The notes under the pieces: generated by a model
What the model saw: the letters and a program-made list of their open reading frames with translations, nothing else
Database searches by the model: none
Told to the model about the DNA's origin: nothing
Shown here: piece by piece, positions 12,993 through 25,699 of the stretch
Layout of the letters: every line of letters begins with the position of its first letter
Position numbering within the stretch: the stretch's first letter is position 1
Program-made: the position numbers and the translations under genes
Assembly (NCBI GenBank): GCA_022316685.1
Contig: JAKJHU010000037.1
Location: 21,289,188-21,353,187 of the forward strand
Reading direction: 5' to 3'
Origin: Progne subis subis
Taxonomy: Eukaryota; Chordata; Aves; Passeriformes; Hirundinidae
Length of the DNA stretch: 64,000 nucleotides

Positions 12993-13100
12993 TCTTAATA
13001 ATATATATAATTATTATATAATTACATATTTCTAATTATATAATCTAGTCTAGCTCTTATATAATATATAATATAATATAAAGCTCCTTTATAATATATG
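12993..13100. repeat. AT-rich low-complexity block
   Basis: Almost pure A/T with alternating ATAT and AATTAT segments and several short inverted repeats. It is likely to melt easily. No coding content. Confidence 0.9.
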
Positions 13101-16100
13101 CCTTCCATGCCCTGTGTATCCTGTGCAGGAGGTCCTTCCCTCATACATCTTTTCTAGTTGTCTAATTTTGTGGCTTCTGAAGTTGAAGAAATTTTGTGCT
13201 GTCTCCAGTTTATTTCCACTTCTTGTTGGGTTTGCCTTTTGGTTCAAGTCGCTGGCACAAGCCCAGTACTTTGCTCAGGCATCTCCCATTGTCCACTTGT
13301 GCATCACGTCAGCCACGGAGGGGTTTCACTCCCAGCTCACCCCAGTGGAGTTCCCTCACAGCAGTTAAATAAATAGCTCTGTGTGTGTGCATAAACATAA
13401 AACCTCTTTGAGCTGGATTCTCTTACCATGCTACAGGATGCCTTTCCATTGGTATCAAGCACAGACAGGGCCATTTCTCTGGGGTGGGGAGTGACAAAAC
13501 AGTGGCCTTGTTCCAGCTTAAAAGAAAAAGACTATAAAAGAAGCAGTAACTTGTGTTCCTGGACTTACTGAGTTCTTAGTGTCAGAGAACTGTTACATTG
13601 GCTTGAACATCCTGTTTTCCCACATGGAATAGTAGGGGAAAGAACATAGCTCTTCAAACAAGAAAGGTTGTAAGCATCTCTACTGAATAAGGAAAGCAGG
13701 AGTGTTACTGGGAAAAAAATACTGCACTTCCTGGAGTAGCACCTTCAGGCACCTGGTTAAAGTTGGGACAAGTTCAATTGTATTTTTCTTTACATGTCTT
13801 GTATGTCAAAATAAATTGATAATTTTTATATTTTGGAAAATAAACTTCAGCATCAATTTGTCATCAAACAGGAGTGGGAAAGCTGAACCCTGACATCTCA
13901 TCTTGGATTCAGCAGTTTCTCACAACCAGCACGTCACGCCGAGGGAGAACAGAACACCGCTGAAGTAAAATGGTGTGCTTGTGCTCTCGGCAGGCAAAAG
14001 GCATTTGGTTTGATCAGGTGCCAACAGTGTCATTTGAGAGGGTTGTAAAGACTTCCAGCTGTCTTGCGTAGGCTAACTAACTATCTGGGTGACTTGGAAT
14101 TTATCCCTGTGAGTATTTCACCAGAAGTGACCTTGCCTGATCCGGTGACTTCAAGATCAAGTGCAGCTTGTCACATTCCCCTAGCAATATTTTTGACCAA
14201 GGCTGCAGTTTCTCCGAGCATCCTGCCCACTGCTGAAGGATAGTCTGTATTTTCACAGCCAGGCTCTCCTCTCAGCTCCCTCCCTGCTTGCTGCTGGAGA
14301 TGCTGCCCTGCTCTGTTGACTCATGTGGAAGGTGTGGCAGTGTTTTGACCAGGAATGGAAGGGCGTAAGGACGTGGCCCTGCAGGAAAATCCATCTTATG
14401 GGAAAACATAGGTTGAGTCTTGGATTTTTGCTACGTGAGTTAATAAGCAATCTAACTACTGAAGAGGGAGAAAAAGTAGTCTTATAGCACCAGCATGCAT
14501 AAAATTGCTCACTGGCTTGGGAGAGACAGATGTGCTTTTAGCTGATGCTGAATGTTTCAGCTGCAGACACTGTGCAGCTGCTCATTTGTTCCACGAGTTA
14601 CTACCTTGATTCACCTTGGGCATGTTCAGTTCAGTAATATCTTGTTACGGGGACTTTCAGTAGCTGACTAATCTTGATGAAAACAGAAAGGCTTTGTTAA
14701 ATGAGTTCGTACCTGGGAAATAAGGATTGTGTTTTCACAAGTTTTATTTAGAGCCCCGAAATGCACGTTCTACCTTTTGTACATATATTTTATATCTAGC
14801 ACTTCACTAAAGCAGTCGTGCCTGAAAATACCTGATAGTTGCCATCTCAGGAGCCTTTGATGCAAAGAGTGTGAGTTTATAGAAGGCAGGAGACTGTGCC
14901 AACTGTACTTTCAGACTCAGCTGAAGGACACTCTGGTCATTCCAAAGAAAAACAGCTACTGAGAGGCTGCTGCTACAGCAAGTGCCACAATTTGAAGAGA
15001 GTTTATCTGCAGCAGGGGCTGGGTTCTCAAGGGCAGATTGCATGTGCCTGAGAAGAAACAGTAAGGCTTGTTATTCTGCACAGAATCTGCTGTACTGACA
15101 GGTTTATGAAAGGAGGATACAAACAAAACCAAGCCCTCCCAAACACCAGTTCTGCTAATCTAATATAAAAGGTTTTGTCTTCTAAATGTGAAATATTGGC
15201 TCTTGTATGAATCTATAAGGGAAATAGTGCTTGTAAATGACAAATCAATCCAAAGTAGCTGTTTCTTCACTTAAGTGATGAGTTTTCTTGATTGGTTTGG
15301 CCAGCAAAGAAAAACGTGTCTGGGAAAGGCAGTGAGTGAAGTATCTACACTTAAATTGTGTATACTATTTAAATTAGTTTAGTGCTCTTCCAAATCAGTG
15401 CTTACACACAGTGTGCTGAAGGAAAAGCTTTGCAGAGCAGAGTGTTGTGAAAGTTTAAATTCAACCTGATAGCGTAAAATTACTTGAAAACTTCCTAATT
15501 ATCTTTTTTCCTAATGAGTAAGTGTTGCAAGTGTTCATGTTAGTGGACTGGTCCACGGTGTTCTGTGGCTCTTGTCTGCAGAACAACATGAAGAAACAAC
15601 AATTCATGTGACTTTTGTACTGCAGCTTCTTGGAGGAAATATTGCAGCTCAATAATGCAGCCCAAAAATTTCTGATGTGTTAGAATTCAAATGCAGGCTA
15701 TCCTTTCAGAACAGAGCAATATTAACTTGAGGGGTTGAGGCTTAGCAATCCATCCTTTGAAGTCTCTCCCATAGGACCTGCTTTGTTGTGTTGTATCATG
15801 GAGTACTTGAAGCTGTCACTCTCATCTCACAGACTGGAATATTTTTCCGTCAACTTGAAATTCACAAGCTGTGATCAGGTAGCAATGCCATTGTAGCTGA
15901 AGGAGTAAAAGGTATTTATGCAGTTTTCATATACAGTCCTGCCCTGAAGAACCCCTCCATGGCTTTTTTTTTAGTTTCCCTTTATGTGGAAACTTCCTGC
16001 TCTACATACACCCAAGATCCCCAAAAAGGTCAGCTGGTTCTGTGCTCTCTTTGTCAAATATACAAGGTTTGAAGTTTTAGCTCTAATTACTTTTGTGGAA

Positions 16101-17230
16101 TCATTACCACAATGCAAGTGTCCTCAAGCTTCAGGAGGATTTAGCTTTTCCATTTTGCAGGCAGGAGGCCTCCGCTTTCTGACAGACCTTTTGCAAGTGC
16201 AGGTTTCTGCTCTTTACTGAGAGTATAGGTAGCTGTTACATTGATCAGTGAAGTTCTTCTTCTCTTAGTGATAAGCTGTACTGCAGCTGGGTAGGGTAAG
16301 CAAACCAGCACTCACTGCTTTGAAACATGAATAAATACCAACCTGTACTTCTCTGCCTACTTCTCCAAGAGATCCAATCCTATCAAATCCTCAGATTTTG
16401 TTACCTGTGCCAAGCACAGCAATCACCTCCTGCTGTCAGTCAAAATATGTGTGGAAGGCTGTGAAGTGTTGGTGGGCTGTTCCTCCACCTTGTGGATGAG
16501 GAGGGCTGAAGGTTTGACTCACAACATGAGATACTAGAGGGGATCTGCCCCTTAGCAGGTTGGAGAAGGCTTAAGACATGCTCCCCCAGTGTCTCATGAT
16601 CACTGGGCTGTGACAATGTCACTGGGCTCCCCTGCCCCAACTTTCTCCACCGATTAAGTGGTGTAAAAGAGTAACATGGTCCTTTCAGCAGAGGTGGGAA
16701 CCCAGGGATGATTGTCACTCTGTGGATCTATGGAAAGGTGACTCTTGCATTCCACCTAGGGAAACTGGATAGCTGGGATTGGTTAGGTGTAAAGGACAGA
16801 CCTCTTTGGCTTTGGGTTTATGGGAGCACCTGTGATGACCTATGCAGGACAAATGAGGTGATGCTACACCCTTCAATGTCCCATCAGCTGCCACATGAGC
16901 ACCTTACCTAATCAGAGGCTCACAGGACATTTCGACAAACTATAGCCTTAAAGCCTTCATAGGCTTTTACAGTCATAATTGACTACCAGTTATCCATTCT
17001 GCTCACATAAGACAGGAGTCCAAGAACTCTTACCTGCTTCACCAGTGGTGTAAGGAGAAAAAGCTTTTGGGTTTAGATTTATGTATTAAATATTATCTAT
17101 TATAAATATATTTCTATAGTATATATTTAGAATTCTAAGGACTGAAATAAAAATCAAGTTGCTTTAACTATTGCCACAGATGCTGGAATTTATCTTTACA
17201 TCTTTGAGTTGTTTCCCTTTTTCTGTTCAG

Positions 17231-17305
17231 CAATCTAAGGCAGAGAAAGATGGTAGAACTGCTAAAAGGGCTGAGATGGCATTTCATACCCTCTCTCTTT
17301 CCTGG
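17231..17305 (+). other. exon-like segment, 75 bases, open in frame
   Basis: The segment is preceded by a pyrimidine-rich acceptor (ttccctttttctgttcag) ending at 17230 and followed by GTAAGG at 17306. It is open in its first frame (25 codons, lysine- and glutamate-rich start). It has no recognisable homology and lies about 40 bases before a CR1 element. Pseudo-exons of this quality occur by chance in tens of kilobases, so support is weak. Confidence 0.15.
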
Positions 17306-17344
17306 GTAAGGCAAGCAGGCAACAAGCAGCCTGCAGTGATGATA

Positions 17345-18060
17345 CTTCTACATGGAATCACTGGATGATACTGGTTGAAAGAGATAATCTTGTCCACTCC
17401 TGTTCAGAGCTATCCCGAACAGATCAAGTTGCTCAGGAACTTGTTGAGTTCTGAGTATCTCAAACATTCAGATTTTCCAGCCTCACTGGACCAAGTGTTC
17501 AACCAGTCTCATGATGAAAACACTTTTCCCAACATGTAATCAGGATTTTCCCTGTTGAAACTTGCCTGTTGCCTCTTGCTGTGTCTGTGTGCCTTTGAGA
17601 ACATCCTGGCTCCATCTTCCCTTCACCCTCTCCTTAAGTAGCTGAGGGCTGCAGTCATGCATCCCCCACACACCTTAAACCTTCTCGTGTTCAGGCTGGG
17701 CAAACCCAACTCTCTCAGCCTCTCCTGTATCATACACTCCATCTCCAGAACTATCTTGGTATGGTAGGCTGGGCTCCAGCGCGTCTGTCACTGGTTTGTG
17801 GCTCCCCTTACACGAGTACTGCGCTTTCGCAAGCCCCAAGTTCAGTAATTACTGCCCTGGATCTGCAAGCCTAGCCCAATGTAGGGTTGCCTTCCTTTTC
17901 TGCAAGGACATTCTGCTGAGCCTTTTTCAATTTGTTGTCCACCGAGGCCCCTCAGGTCTTTTTTTTTTTCTTTCTCTGAAGTTTGTCTCCAGCTAGCTGG
18001 CACCCAGCGGGGTCATTCCTTCCCTGGGGCGAGAATTTGCATACTTGCTTTCCTGACCTG
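17345..18060 (-). mobile_element. CR1 LINE fragment, long, minus strand
   Basis: On the + strand it opens near 'ggaatcactggatgatac' (the CR1 3' end in reverse). It continues through 'gttgctcaggaacttg', 'cagcctcactggaccaagtg', 'gtgttcaggctgggcaaacc', 'ctctctcagcctctcctg' and 'caatttgttgtccaccgagg', in reverse CR1 order. At about 700 bases it is the longest CR1 copy here, but it is highly diverged and carries no intact reverse-transcriptase frame. A pyrimidine run interrupts it near 17956. Confidence 0.88.
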
Positions 18061-18745
18061 TTGTCCTCATGTCTTTCCTGGTGTGATGCATGCACAGATA
18101 GTGAATCTTGCACTGTTTTGGAGAACTTTTTTACTTCTTAAAGGAAGCTTCTGAATTCTGTAACTTAGCAAAGACCACCAGTTAGTAAGCTTAGAGAATT
18201 TCTAGGCAAAGTGCTCATAGGAAAGCACTAGGTTAAAACAGAGTTGGTAGCAGCATTTATCCCTCTTTGTCTAGATACCTAAAGGATTTTTGCTGAATGT
18301 TCTCTGCTAAATTTTCTTCACTCCCTGTAAAGAGAGATCTGAAAAACTAATCCCACAATAGTGGGGGATTCAGCCCATTTAATCCCAGGCAACCGAACTG
18401 ATCTACCTGCATTTTTCTCAGATATAAGTTACTTCTTGAGTTAAAACATCTGTCTTTTAAACCAACTTGCTCTTCTAAATGTTTTCCTGGTGCTGAAGCT
18501 GGTATATTTTATATCCCTGAAGCAATTTTCAGAGTCCCCCAGACGCTGCATAACATTCCTATGGAAGTTATCTTTGGGCACTTCCTACTGTGCTTGTTCA
18601 GCAGGCTTGTTTTCAAAGAATGTCAGCTTGGGTAATTCAGCATATTATTATGCCACCAGGACTCCTCATGTTAACTTCAGGATTTGCTGTTTCAAAAGAA
18701 CTTCAGAAAATGGCTCAGGTCAGAATATAAAGACAGATGGTTTGG

Positions 18746-18788
18746 GGGTTTTTTTTCCTAATTTTTTTTTCTTTCTTTTTTTCTTTTG
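18746..18788 (+). repeat. T-rich tract
   Basis: A run of T with a few C interruptions and a single AA. It produces a spurious poly-Phe frame and is simple sequence. Confidence 0.85.
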
Positions 18789-19218
18789 AATGTATATTTT
18801 AATGCTTTTCCCTTGAACTTTCTTTTTAACTCTAAGTTGACGATTAGTCTATAAGATCCATAGGAAGTGATAAATCTGGAGGGTGGTGCTGAGTTGACCT
18901 GGACCAGAGTGGCTGCTGCTGGTTATCTTCCTTGTGTCTCTTACTCCCTCCTCATTGAACAGGGGAAAGCTGCTGTGTGCACCCTTAGCTCTGTGTAATC
19001 CCTACTCTTTAGGCCATATCTGAGGAGTCTGTGTCTGCTTTCATGGTTTGATATTCCATCCCACTTCTTGGAGTTATTCCCTATGCCTGTTTCTGGCCAG
19101 TAATACCAGCCAGTGAGACAGATCCTGTTCTCCCAGTGGTGGCATCCCAAGGGTTGATGGGGCCTTGCTGTATACTGTAAAAACCAGGCACTGTCCCAGA
19201 TTTACTTTTCTAAATCTG

Positions 19219-19242
19219 AAAAAAAAAAAAAAAAAAAAAAAA
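19219..19242 (+). repeat. A24 homopolymer
   Basis: Twenty-four consecutive A. It could be a retrocopy tail or a simple homopolymer. I see no parent gene sequence upstream and no target duplication. Confidence 0.95.
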
Positions 19243-19601
19243 GTGTCTTTGACATTAGATCCCTTTTTGTTTCTGCTTCAGAGTGGATGGGACTCAGAGT
19301 TCTAGCAAAACTGCAGGGCAGCCCAGAGACATTAATAAGAAGCAAACAGTTAGGGCTGGAATGCCTTAAGGCAATATTATTGCCAAATTCTTTATAATGG
19401 GAAACCTTAGTCAGTGCTGGCTTTTCTTGCCTCAGTATAAAACATGCATCATCACAGTATAACTTTGTTTATAAGGAAATATTAAAAAGAAATGTGTTAA
19501 ATTATTCTAGTGCATGAAACTAAGCAGAAACCCGATCAACTCTAGTTATTTTTAAACCAATTGCTTTCTGTAAGACAATATAATGACTACCAGAAAAAAA
19601 T

Positions 19602-19650
19602 AACCAAAACAACCCCCCCCCAAAAAAAACAACCCACCCCAAACCACCCA
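19602..19650 (-). repeat. A/C-only tract (G/T on the minus strand)
   Basis: Runs of A and C only, including nine consecutive C at 19613-19621. It is the complementary version of the G/T tracts seen elsewhere. Confidence 0.9.
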
Positions 19651-19910
19651 TAATACATGAGTATATACAAAAGTGCATCAATAGCAAACTGCAGTCCAAT
19701 GTGCAAACTGCAGACATGCATCACACAAAATTAGTGGCTGTGTTGGATGTAGAAGCCAACAGGCACAGGCACTGACAGTGCCAAGTGGGACAGACTTTAG
19801 TTGCATGATAGAAATTGAAATGCAGACATCAATGACTCTGAACTAAATTTTCAATAAAAGGATGCCTCGAATAATTGAAGGAAGATTGTTTTCTCCAAAT
19901 GGAGCAAAGG

Positions 19911-19912
<2 letters not shown>

Positions 19913-19954
<42 letters not shown>
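19913..19954 (+). repeat. T42 homopolymer
   Basis: Forty-two consecutive T, the longest homopolymer in the window. It lies 670 bases after A24 and is complementary to it. Its length is likely to vary and may be affected by sequencing error. Confidence 0.95.
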
Positions 19955-19955
<1 letters not shown>

Positions 19956-20961
19956 AGATCTGTGAGATTTAGTCGACTGCTAAATAAAAAGAATTTTAAA
20001 TGCACAGTCTCAGTCTGGTCATCCTATTAGGTCTGCCACCTACTGCTGGATATACTGGTTTGGCATTTCTTGTCATGCAAAAAAAGGGTTTGCCAAATCT
20101 GTCACACTAGCTAAGTAAAATCACACAAACTGAGCTCTGTTACATCCTTTACAAGTTGGAAGATAATTACTGCATCTCAGAGTTTCTGAGCAGGAAGGCA
20201 GTGAAGGGATTTATTCATAGGACAGGTAGGCTGCTGCAAAAATGTAGGTGTCACACTGTAGTTGGCTTTGAACCCTGCAGTGCCTGCAAGTCGCTTGGAT
20301 CATGGAAATTCCCCCTTACAAGAAGTCGAAGGGAGACAGGAGAGGATAGCAGAAATGACACAGATTGGTTTCCTGGTCTATAGGAAGAAAAATCTACAGG
20401 CTTCCCAAACAGAGTAGAAATCTTCCTGAGAAAGGATGCATGTTCTTTCCTACTAAGTTGCTAAGTAGGACATGCTTGGATTTACTTTATATGTAAATGA
20501 CCAAAAAATTTTTGTTTGCTTTGTAAATGAGAGGGAGGGAACCAGAGTCTTATAAGAAATCTCCAGGACCTTTTTCGTGCCAGTAGATCACTTGAAATCA
20601 GAGCGCTGGGGAGAAGCAGAACTGCTGGGACAAATCTGTGTTTGGAATGGGAAGAGCAAAAGAGGTGGGAAGCGCTCGGTATCAGCATCTCACCTCTTCT
20701 GGGACTGCCCTCCTTGTGAAGCACCCTGGGTCAGACCTACAGTGGGTTTCTTATAGTTCTGGAGCTGGAGATAGTATTAAACTCAGCTCTGTTTCTTGAC
20801 TTCTTTGCTTTGGGTGTTTGCCTTTGTGCCTTCCCTGCAGTGCCACAGAGCCGAGCCCTGAGCAGATGTGGAGGAATTACTCAGGAAGGGTGAGACAGCT
20901 TAGGGCTGGGCTGTTAGTTACCAGCAAGTTGAGAAATCTGCCAAACTGTGAAGTAGATGGA

Positions 20962-20981
20962 GGGGGATGGGGGTGGGGGGG
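20962..20981 (+). repeat. G-quadruplex-type G-run cluster
   Basis: G5, AT, G5, T, G7 in 20 bases. The G7 can be split into two tracts, which satisfies the usual four-tract rule with short loops. Confidence 0.7.
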
Positions 20982-21704
20982 TTTGTTTTGGTTTTTGTGA
21001 TTCATGCACAGCTCATAAAAACAATCGTTCTTTCCTGTGACACTGGAAGCTGTAAAATTAATGTTTCTGTTCATCTTTTCAATGGGAAAGCGTATGTAAA
21101 TAGTGATATACATGGTTTTCTGATTTATACTCTGAGTTTGTCCATTTCTGTAATTTGTCAAGCTATTCTCCACTCAGTAAATGCCTGGATAGCAGCCACA
21201 TGGGGTTGCTTGAATTCCTTCCGTTGCTAAAAATAAGTTGGTTTTGAAGTTCTTTTCTGTGACTACTGAGGATATTTGAGGCAATAATCAGTGACTGTCA
21301 GCCTATATTACAAATTGTTTTCACGCAACATCGCATTTCCAGTCTTTGGCAGGGGGAATAAAACAGATCTGTGCAGTATGGAAGAAAGTATCCAGTACAC
21401 AGAGAGACAGTAGCAGAAAACAGGGCTCAGTGCCCACAGGGGAAACAGTTTCTGGAGACAAAGTTTTGAACTAGAACACATTTGATTTAAATCACTTTAA
21501 TTACATTCTGTCCTAGCTTTTCCTCCTTGGTCCTTCAAACTAAAACCTATGGTATTACTTTTCATATTACGATTGTAGGATGTGCTTCTGGATGCAGTTG
21601 TTCCTTGTTTACTAGAGATTCTCTGATGTAAGCTCTTCTGCCATTTAGTTGCTTTGCTTTCTACTTGAATTCTCATATTCCTCTTTCCCAATTTGTGTTT
21701 TGTA

Positions 21705-21830
21705 TGGGGTGGTTTTTTGGTTGGTTGTTTTGAGGGGGGAGGGGGGGGGGGGAGAGGTGTTGTTTGTTTGTTTTGTTGGTAGGTTGGTTTTTTGTTTTGT
21801 TTTTTGTTTGTTTGGTTTTGGGGGGTTGGT
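21705..21830 (+). repeat. G/T-rich tract with G12 run
   Basis: About 126 bases made of G and T with a handful of A and no C. It contains G6, A, then G12 at 21741-21752. The G12 core fits quadruplex formation. The flanks are (TTTG)n-like. Confidence 0.9.
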
Positions 21831-24800
21831 CAATATTCATTCAAATTAAATTCAGTGTTTTACAGCTTTTCAAGGGGTGTTATTACAGAAGCCCCTTCTG
21901 CATCAGGTTGTGTCAGTAAGTTCAGCGTTGTGGGTGCAGGAATAGCTCGTGTGCACAGGGAGAAAGAATACATGCTGAAAGGAAGCAAGTGAAATCCTCT
22001 TGAGACCAGCTAAGCCCTGGAAAGCAGCAGTTCTGATGAATCCACTGGACCCCCCAAGAGTCCATAAACTCTGAACCATTAAAGTTTGCCAAACCTGCTC
22101 AAGACCCCCACTAGCACTCCTTAGTATCAGTCAGGGTATGTAACCCAGCAGCATCTGAAAAAGTGGCAAATGTAGGCTACAGAGCTGTGTACACAGCTGG
22201 TGAAGGAAGGGAAGGGACCCCTGAGGGATTCTCTGGAAGCCAGTGGCCCACTGGTCTGACCCCCCCCCACCTGGTTTCACTTCCCGACTGTAGCCGTAGT
22301 GGGATGGAACAAGGGCTTGTGGGATGGGGAGAGGTGAATGCACCATGTGAACAGTCGCTGGCTACTAATAAAAGCTATTAAATTCTTTTAATAACAGCTA
22401 AACTCAAAAGCATTTTATGATAAACATTGGTCTGTTTCCCACGATGTAATTTGCTCATCAGGGAAATGGATCGTTTAATATAGGGAACTTGCAGCTACAG
22501 GTAACTTTGCACATAGCTGCAAATATTTGCATTACAATAACATAGAGCAAATCATAAATTTCTGCCTTGAAAAAAACAAAAAAGCATAACCGTGTTTATC
22601 TGTTTTACTACACAGGATTTTCTGAAACTACCCTTTAAACTGATCTTAATTTTTTTTTCTGTATCTTAAGGTCTTTTCCATTTTCCTGATCCTCTAAATC
22701 TTCATCCTCTTGTATTTTACCCCTTTTGCCTATATTTTCCAATGTGGAAGAAGGAATTTCTTTAGGTGTATTGATAGGTGACTTTTTAGGAGATGGGAAC
22801 CTACTTTAAAATCGGTTCAGCCTCTGTGTGTTGCAGAGTTTTGAGGAACTGAATTGAGCTCGCTGGCTTTTGTAGGGTGGTGATGTGATGCCACTCTCTG
22901 CAGCTGAGAGCTGTACGTGGTCTGCTATGAAGTAAAAGGACATGGCATCCTTTTCTCCTCGTCCTCATCGCACATCCTTATTCCCTCCACCTTTTCAAAG
23001 GAGACTCCAGCTCTCCATCCTTACCTTGCCTCACACCCACTAACTAGAACCTCTGCTGCATTCCTTTGTCCACCTAAATCAAATTCCGCCTTAATGATCC
23101 GGAGTTTCCTACCACTCCCTTGCCTGGGTGCTGCTGCCACATCTCAAGCCAGAAGGACGGGTTGAGGTGTTGGCATGGCTCATGGAGCAGGTGGAGACCT
23201 GGCAGTGGTGCTGCACACAGCAGCAACTGCCAATTATCTCATCTGGCCACAGCGATTGCACTGCTCCCTGCAGCTCGGGTAAGTACCTGCTTGCAAGCAC
23301 AAAGGCAGGAGCTGTTGCTGAGATGTACCTCTTTGGCCTGACCTGTGCAAGCATCAGCAGAATCGGCTTCCAAGATTTAGGAACCTGTGCTATGAGGATT
23401 TTTTTTTATTTGAGACAATCTGAATGAAGTTCAGTGTGGTGGTATTACTCAAATCCCACTCAAACTGAGGTCTACATACTGAAGACAATTAAGTAGTTAC
23501 CTCTGTCTTCAATATGTCATAAATATCACGCTCTTCAGAAAATATAGTATGGAAAAGATTCCATGAGTAAATTAAGTGTCATATTTCTAATGGAATCACT
23601 AGGTCTCTCCACTGCTGCTGCCTGTTGGAAGTTCTGGTCAACACCTCCTGGTGAGAGATGTCTTCTTCTAACCATTGTCCAAACTTGTAAGGATGGGACA
23701 CTCTTGTTGGAGTAGTGCTGTCAGATCCCAGCTTAACTTCAGAGGGGCACTACTTGGGCAAAAGCCAATATACCATGGTGGATTTGCCATTCCTTTGCCA
23801 ATAAGGATGCCTGAGGTATGTCAGCTGTGCTGGAATCACTTCCCACATTAAACAAGTGTAGGGAAAAGAGTACATTGAAAAGCAAAGATTATGAGGCTTG
23901 GAGAGATTCAAAGAAATGAAACAATAACATGTTTAATAGCTTATTCCCATTCTGGTTTGGCTTTAAGGTAGCTTCAGCCTTCCAGTTTGCTAGCAGCCTT
24001 CCTAAGTTCTCTGCCAGGATGAGTCACAGCTTCTGGAGCTGGGATCCAGTCCTTTAGACAAGCCATCTCTAAAGGTCTCTTTACCTTTTCCAGATGATAG
24101 TGAGTTATAGTGAGAATTGCTTAATGTTTTCATCCTCTTAAAACAGGGGTTTTGATGAATATAATTCACCTGTGGGAACTTCTTACATCCCTTGGTCCCT
24201 GCTGCAATCCGAGTACCCCTGGGATCCTATTTGGTGTAGTTTCATACTGTTCTGCAGAGATAGATGTCTTTGGAATACTCCTCCCTGCTGGGCTGTCTCA
24301 ACTAGTTGACTAGGAATGCAAAACAAGCAATAACCAGAGCCCTGGTCTGACTGTGAACCATTATTTACCTGCTAGGAATGATATTTCCTGCTGACTGAGG
24401 AGTCAGATTAAGAAATGTAGCCACATAACCATAGTATGTAATTCAGGGCACAAACTAAAACCCATATATGGTGGCTCCATCTTATGTTTCCGTAGTCTGT
24501 AATGTACCACTTGAGAGAATGGATGTGAGGACAAATTAAGCATTTGTAGGCAATTCCCTCCAGGAACACAGAAGGGAATAGGCCTTAATGTGGCTGCTAC
24601 AAGGGGGCAGCACCATGATTTCGTTGTTAAGTGAGACACTTCAAAGGACTGCCAGCGTTTTTGCACTGTATTGGCAAAAACACAGGCTTTCGTGGATTAC
24701 AGTGACTGTGCTTTTCAATGGCAGATTTTTTTTTTCCCTCTGAAAAGCTGTTCAGGCAAGTGCAGCAAGGCTCCAGTTGCATGACACAACAGTCACAACT

Positions 24801-25088
24801 GATTGCCTGGGCTCGGAAGAAGCCTGGTTGGATGAAGGAAGACCAGTGTGCCTGGAAATCATGAATAAACTCTAAATGCAGCTCTGCATAAGGGAGCTCA
24901 TAGACCTGCTACTATATCGGGGCGGGGGGGCATCTGATTGTTGTGCAGATGTGTTAGACACTGAGCCATTGTCAACACAGCTGAATTAGGGCATTGTAAT
25001 GAAGGATTTCTACTCATTTCAATTTTCAGCATACGACTATTGCATCACTGCTCAACCAATACAGACAAAGACCATCCAGTGAATTTTT

Positions 25089-25128
25089 TTTCTTTTTTTT
25101 TTCTTTTTTTTTTTTTTTCCCCCTCCTA
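25089..25128 (+). repeat. pyrimidine tract (T-rich, ends in C run)
   Basis: A long T tract with scattered C, finishing in a short C run. It lies 40 bases upstream of the exon-like segment at 25169 and could strengthen its acceptor, although the immediate acceptor already has its own pyrimidine stretch. Confidence 0.85.
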
Positions 25129-25168
25129 TTTGGTAGTTGAACTAAAGGTTTCATGTTTTCTTTCCTAG

Positions 25169-25230
25169 TGCCAAATTGCTGCAAGGAACAATTCAAGCCG
25201 GCAGCCAGGGAAAGTGTTTGGATGCTCAAA
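25169..25230 (+). other. strong exon-like segment, 62 bases
   Basis: The left side has a textbook acceptor: a branch-like actaaa with its A at about 25144 (24 bases before the AG), then 'tgttttctttcctag' ending at 25168. The right side is GTAAGTATG from 25231, a near-consensus donor. All three forward frames are open. The first frame would leave two bases at the donor, the phase MAPRE2 exon 2 needs. As I recall, human MAPRE2 has transcripts with alternative upstream 5' exons, so this may be one, perhaps untranslated. No homology is recognised, and it may be a pseudo-exon. Confidence 0.35.
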
Positions 25231-25699
25231 GTAAGTATGTTTGTGCATTTGTGATTTTTACTCAAGAACTTGTGTTTGATGTCTGTAAGGCAGTGGCTAG
25301 ATAAGCTTGGTACCAATAACAAGTGATATTGCTTTCTATCATCTTTGATTATGTAATAATCATGAAATAAAACTGATGAAAGCTAAATGAGATATCTTAT
25401 AATAAATATAATAAGTAATTTGTTGGGTGTTTTTTTTTGCTTTTGTCTTTGTTTACTTTAACTGGTGTAAGAAGGAAATGGTGGCAGAAAGGAATTAAAA
25501 ATAATAACAAACCTAGAGGTGAACAATGAATCTGACTTCTCCCTTCTGCTTGGGAGATTTGAGAAACTGTATCCCTCCTCATTTTTGTTTTGTTAAATGT
25601 CAGCTCTTCTGCACGTTATTAGTGCTGCCATCATAATGTTAAGTGGAAAAAGAGTAAATTACACGAAGCACAAGTACAGAGTTAGTAATCAATGCCACA

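Larger units (their letters stand above)
5561..17344. other. intergenic sequence, no gene seen
   Basis: About 11.8 kb without a supportable gene. It contains a short (TA)n run near 7243-7260, the G/T tracts at 8359 and 12615, the AT-rich block at 12993, and two weak exon-like segments (8655-8721 and 17231-17305). Other open frames are short and lack any familiar motif. Confidence 0.55.

Noticed and set aside
23041..23280. GTAAGTA donor at 23281 after a GC-richer stretch
   Set aside because: A good donor, but I found no convincing acceptor, promoter or conserved frame to go with it.
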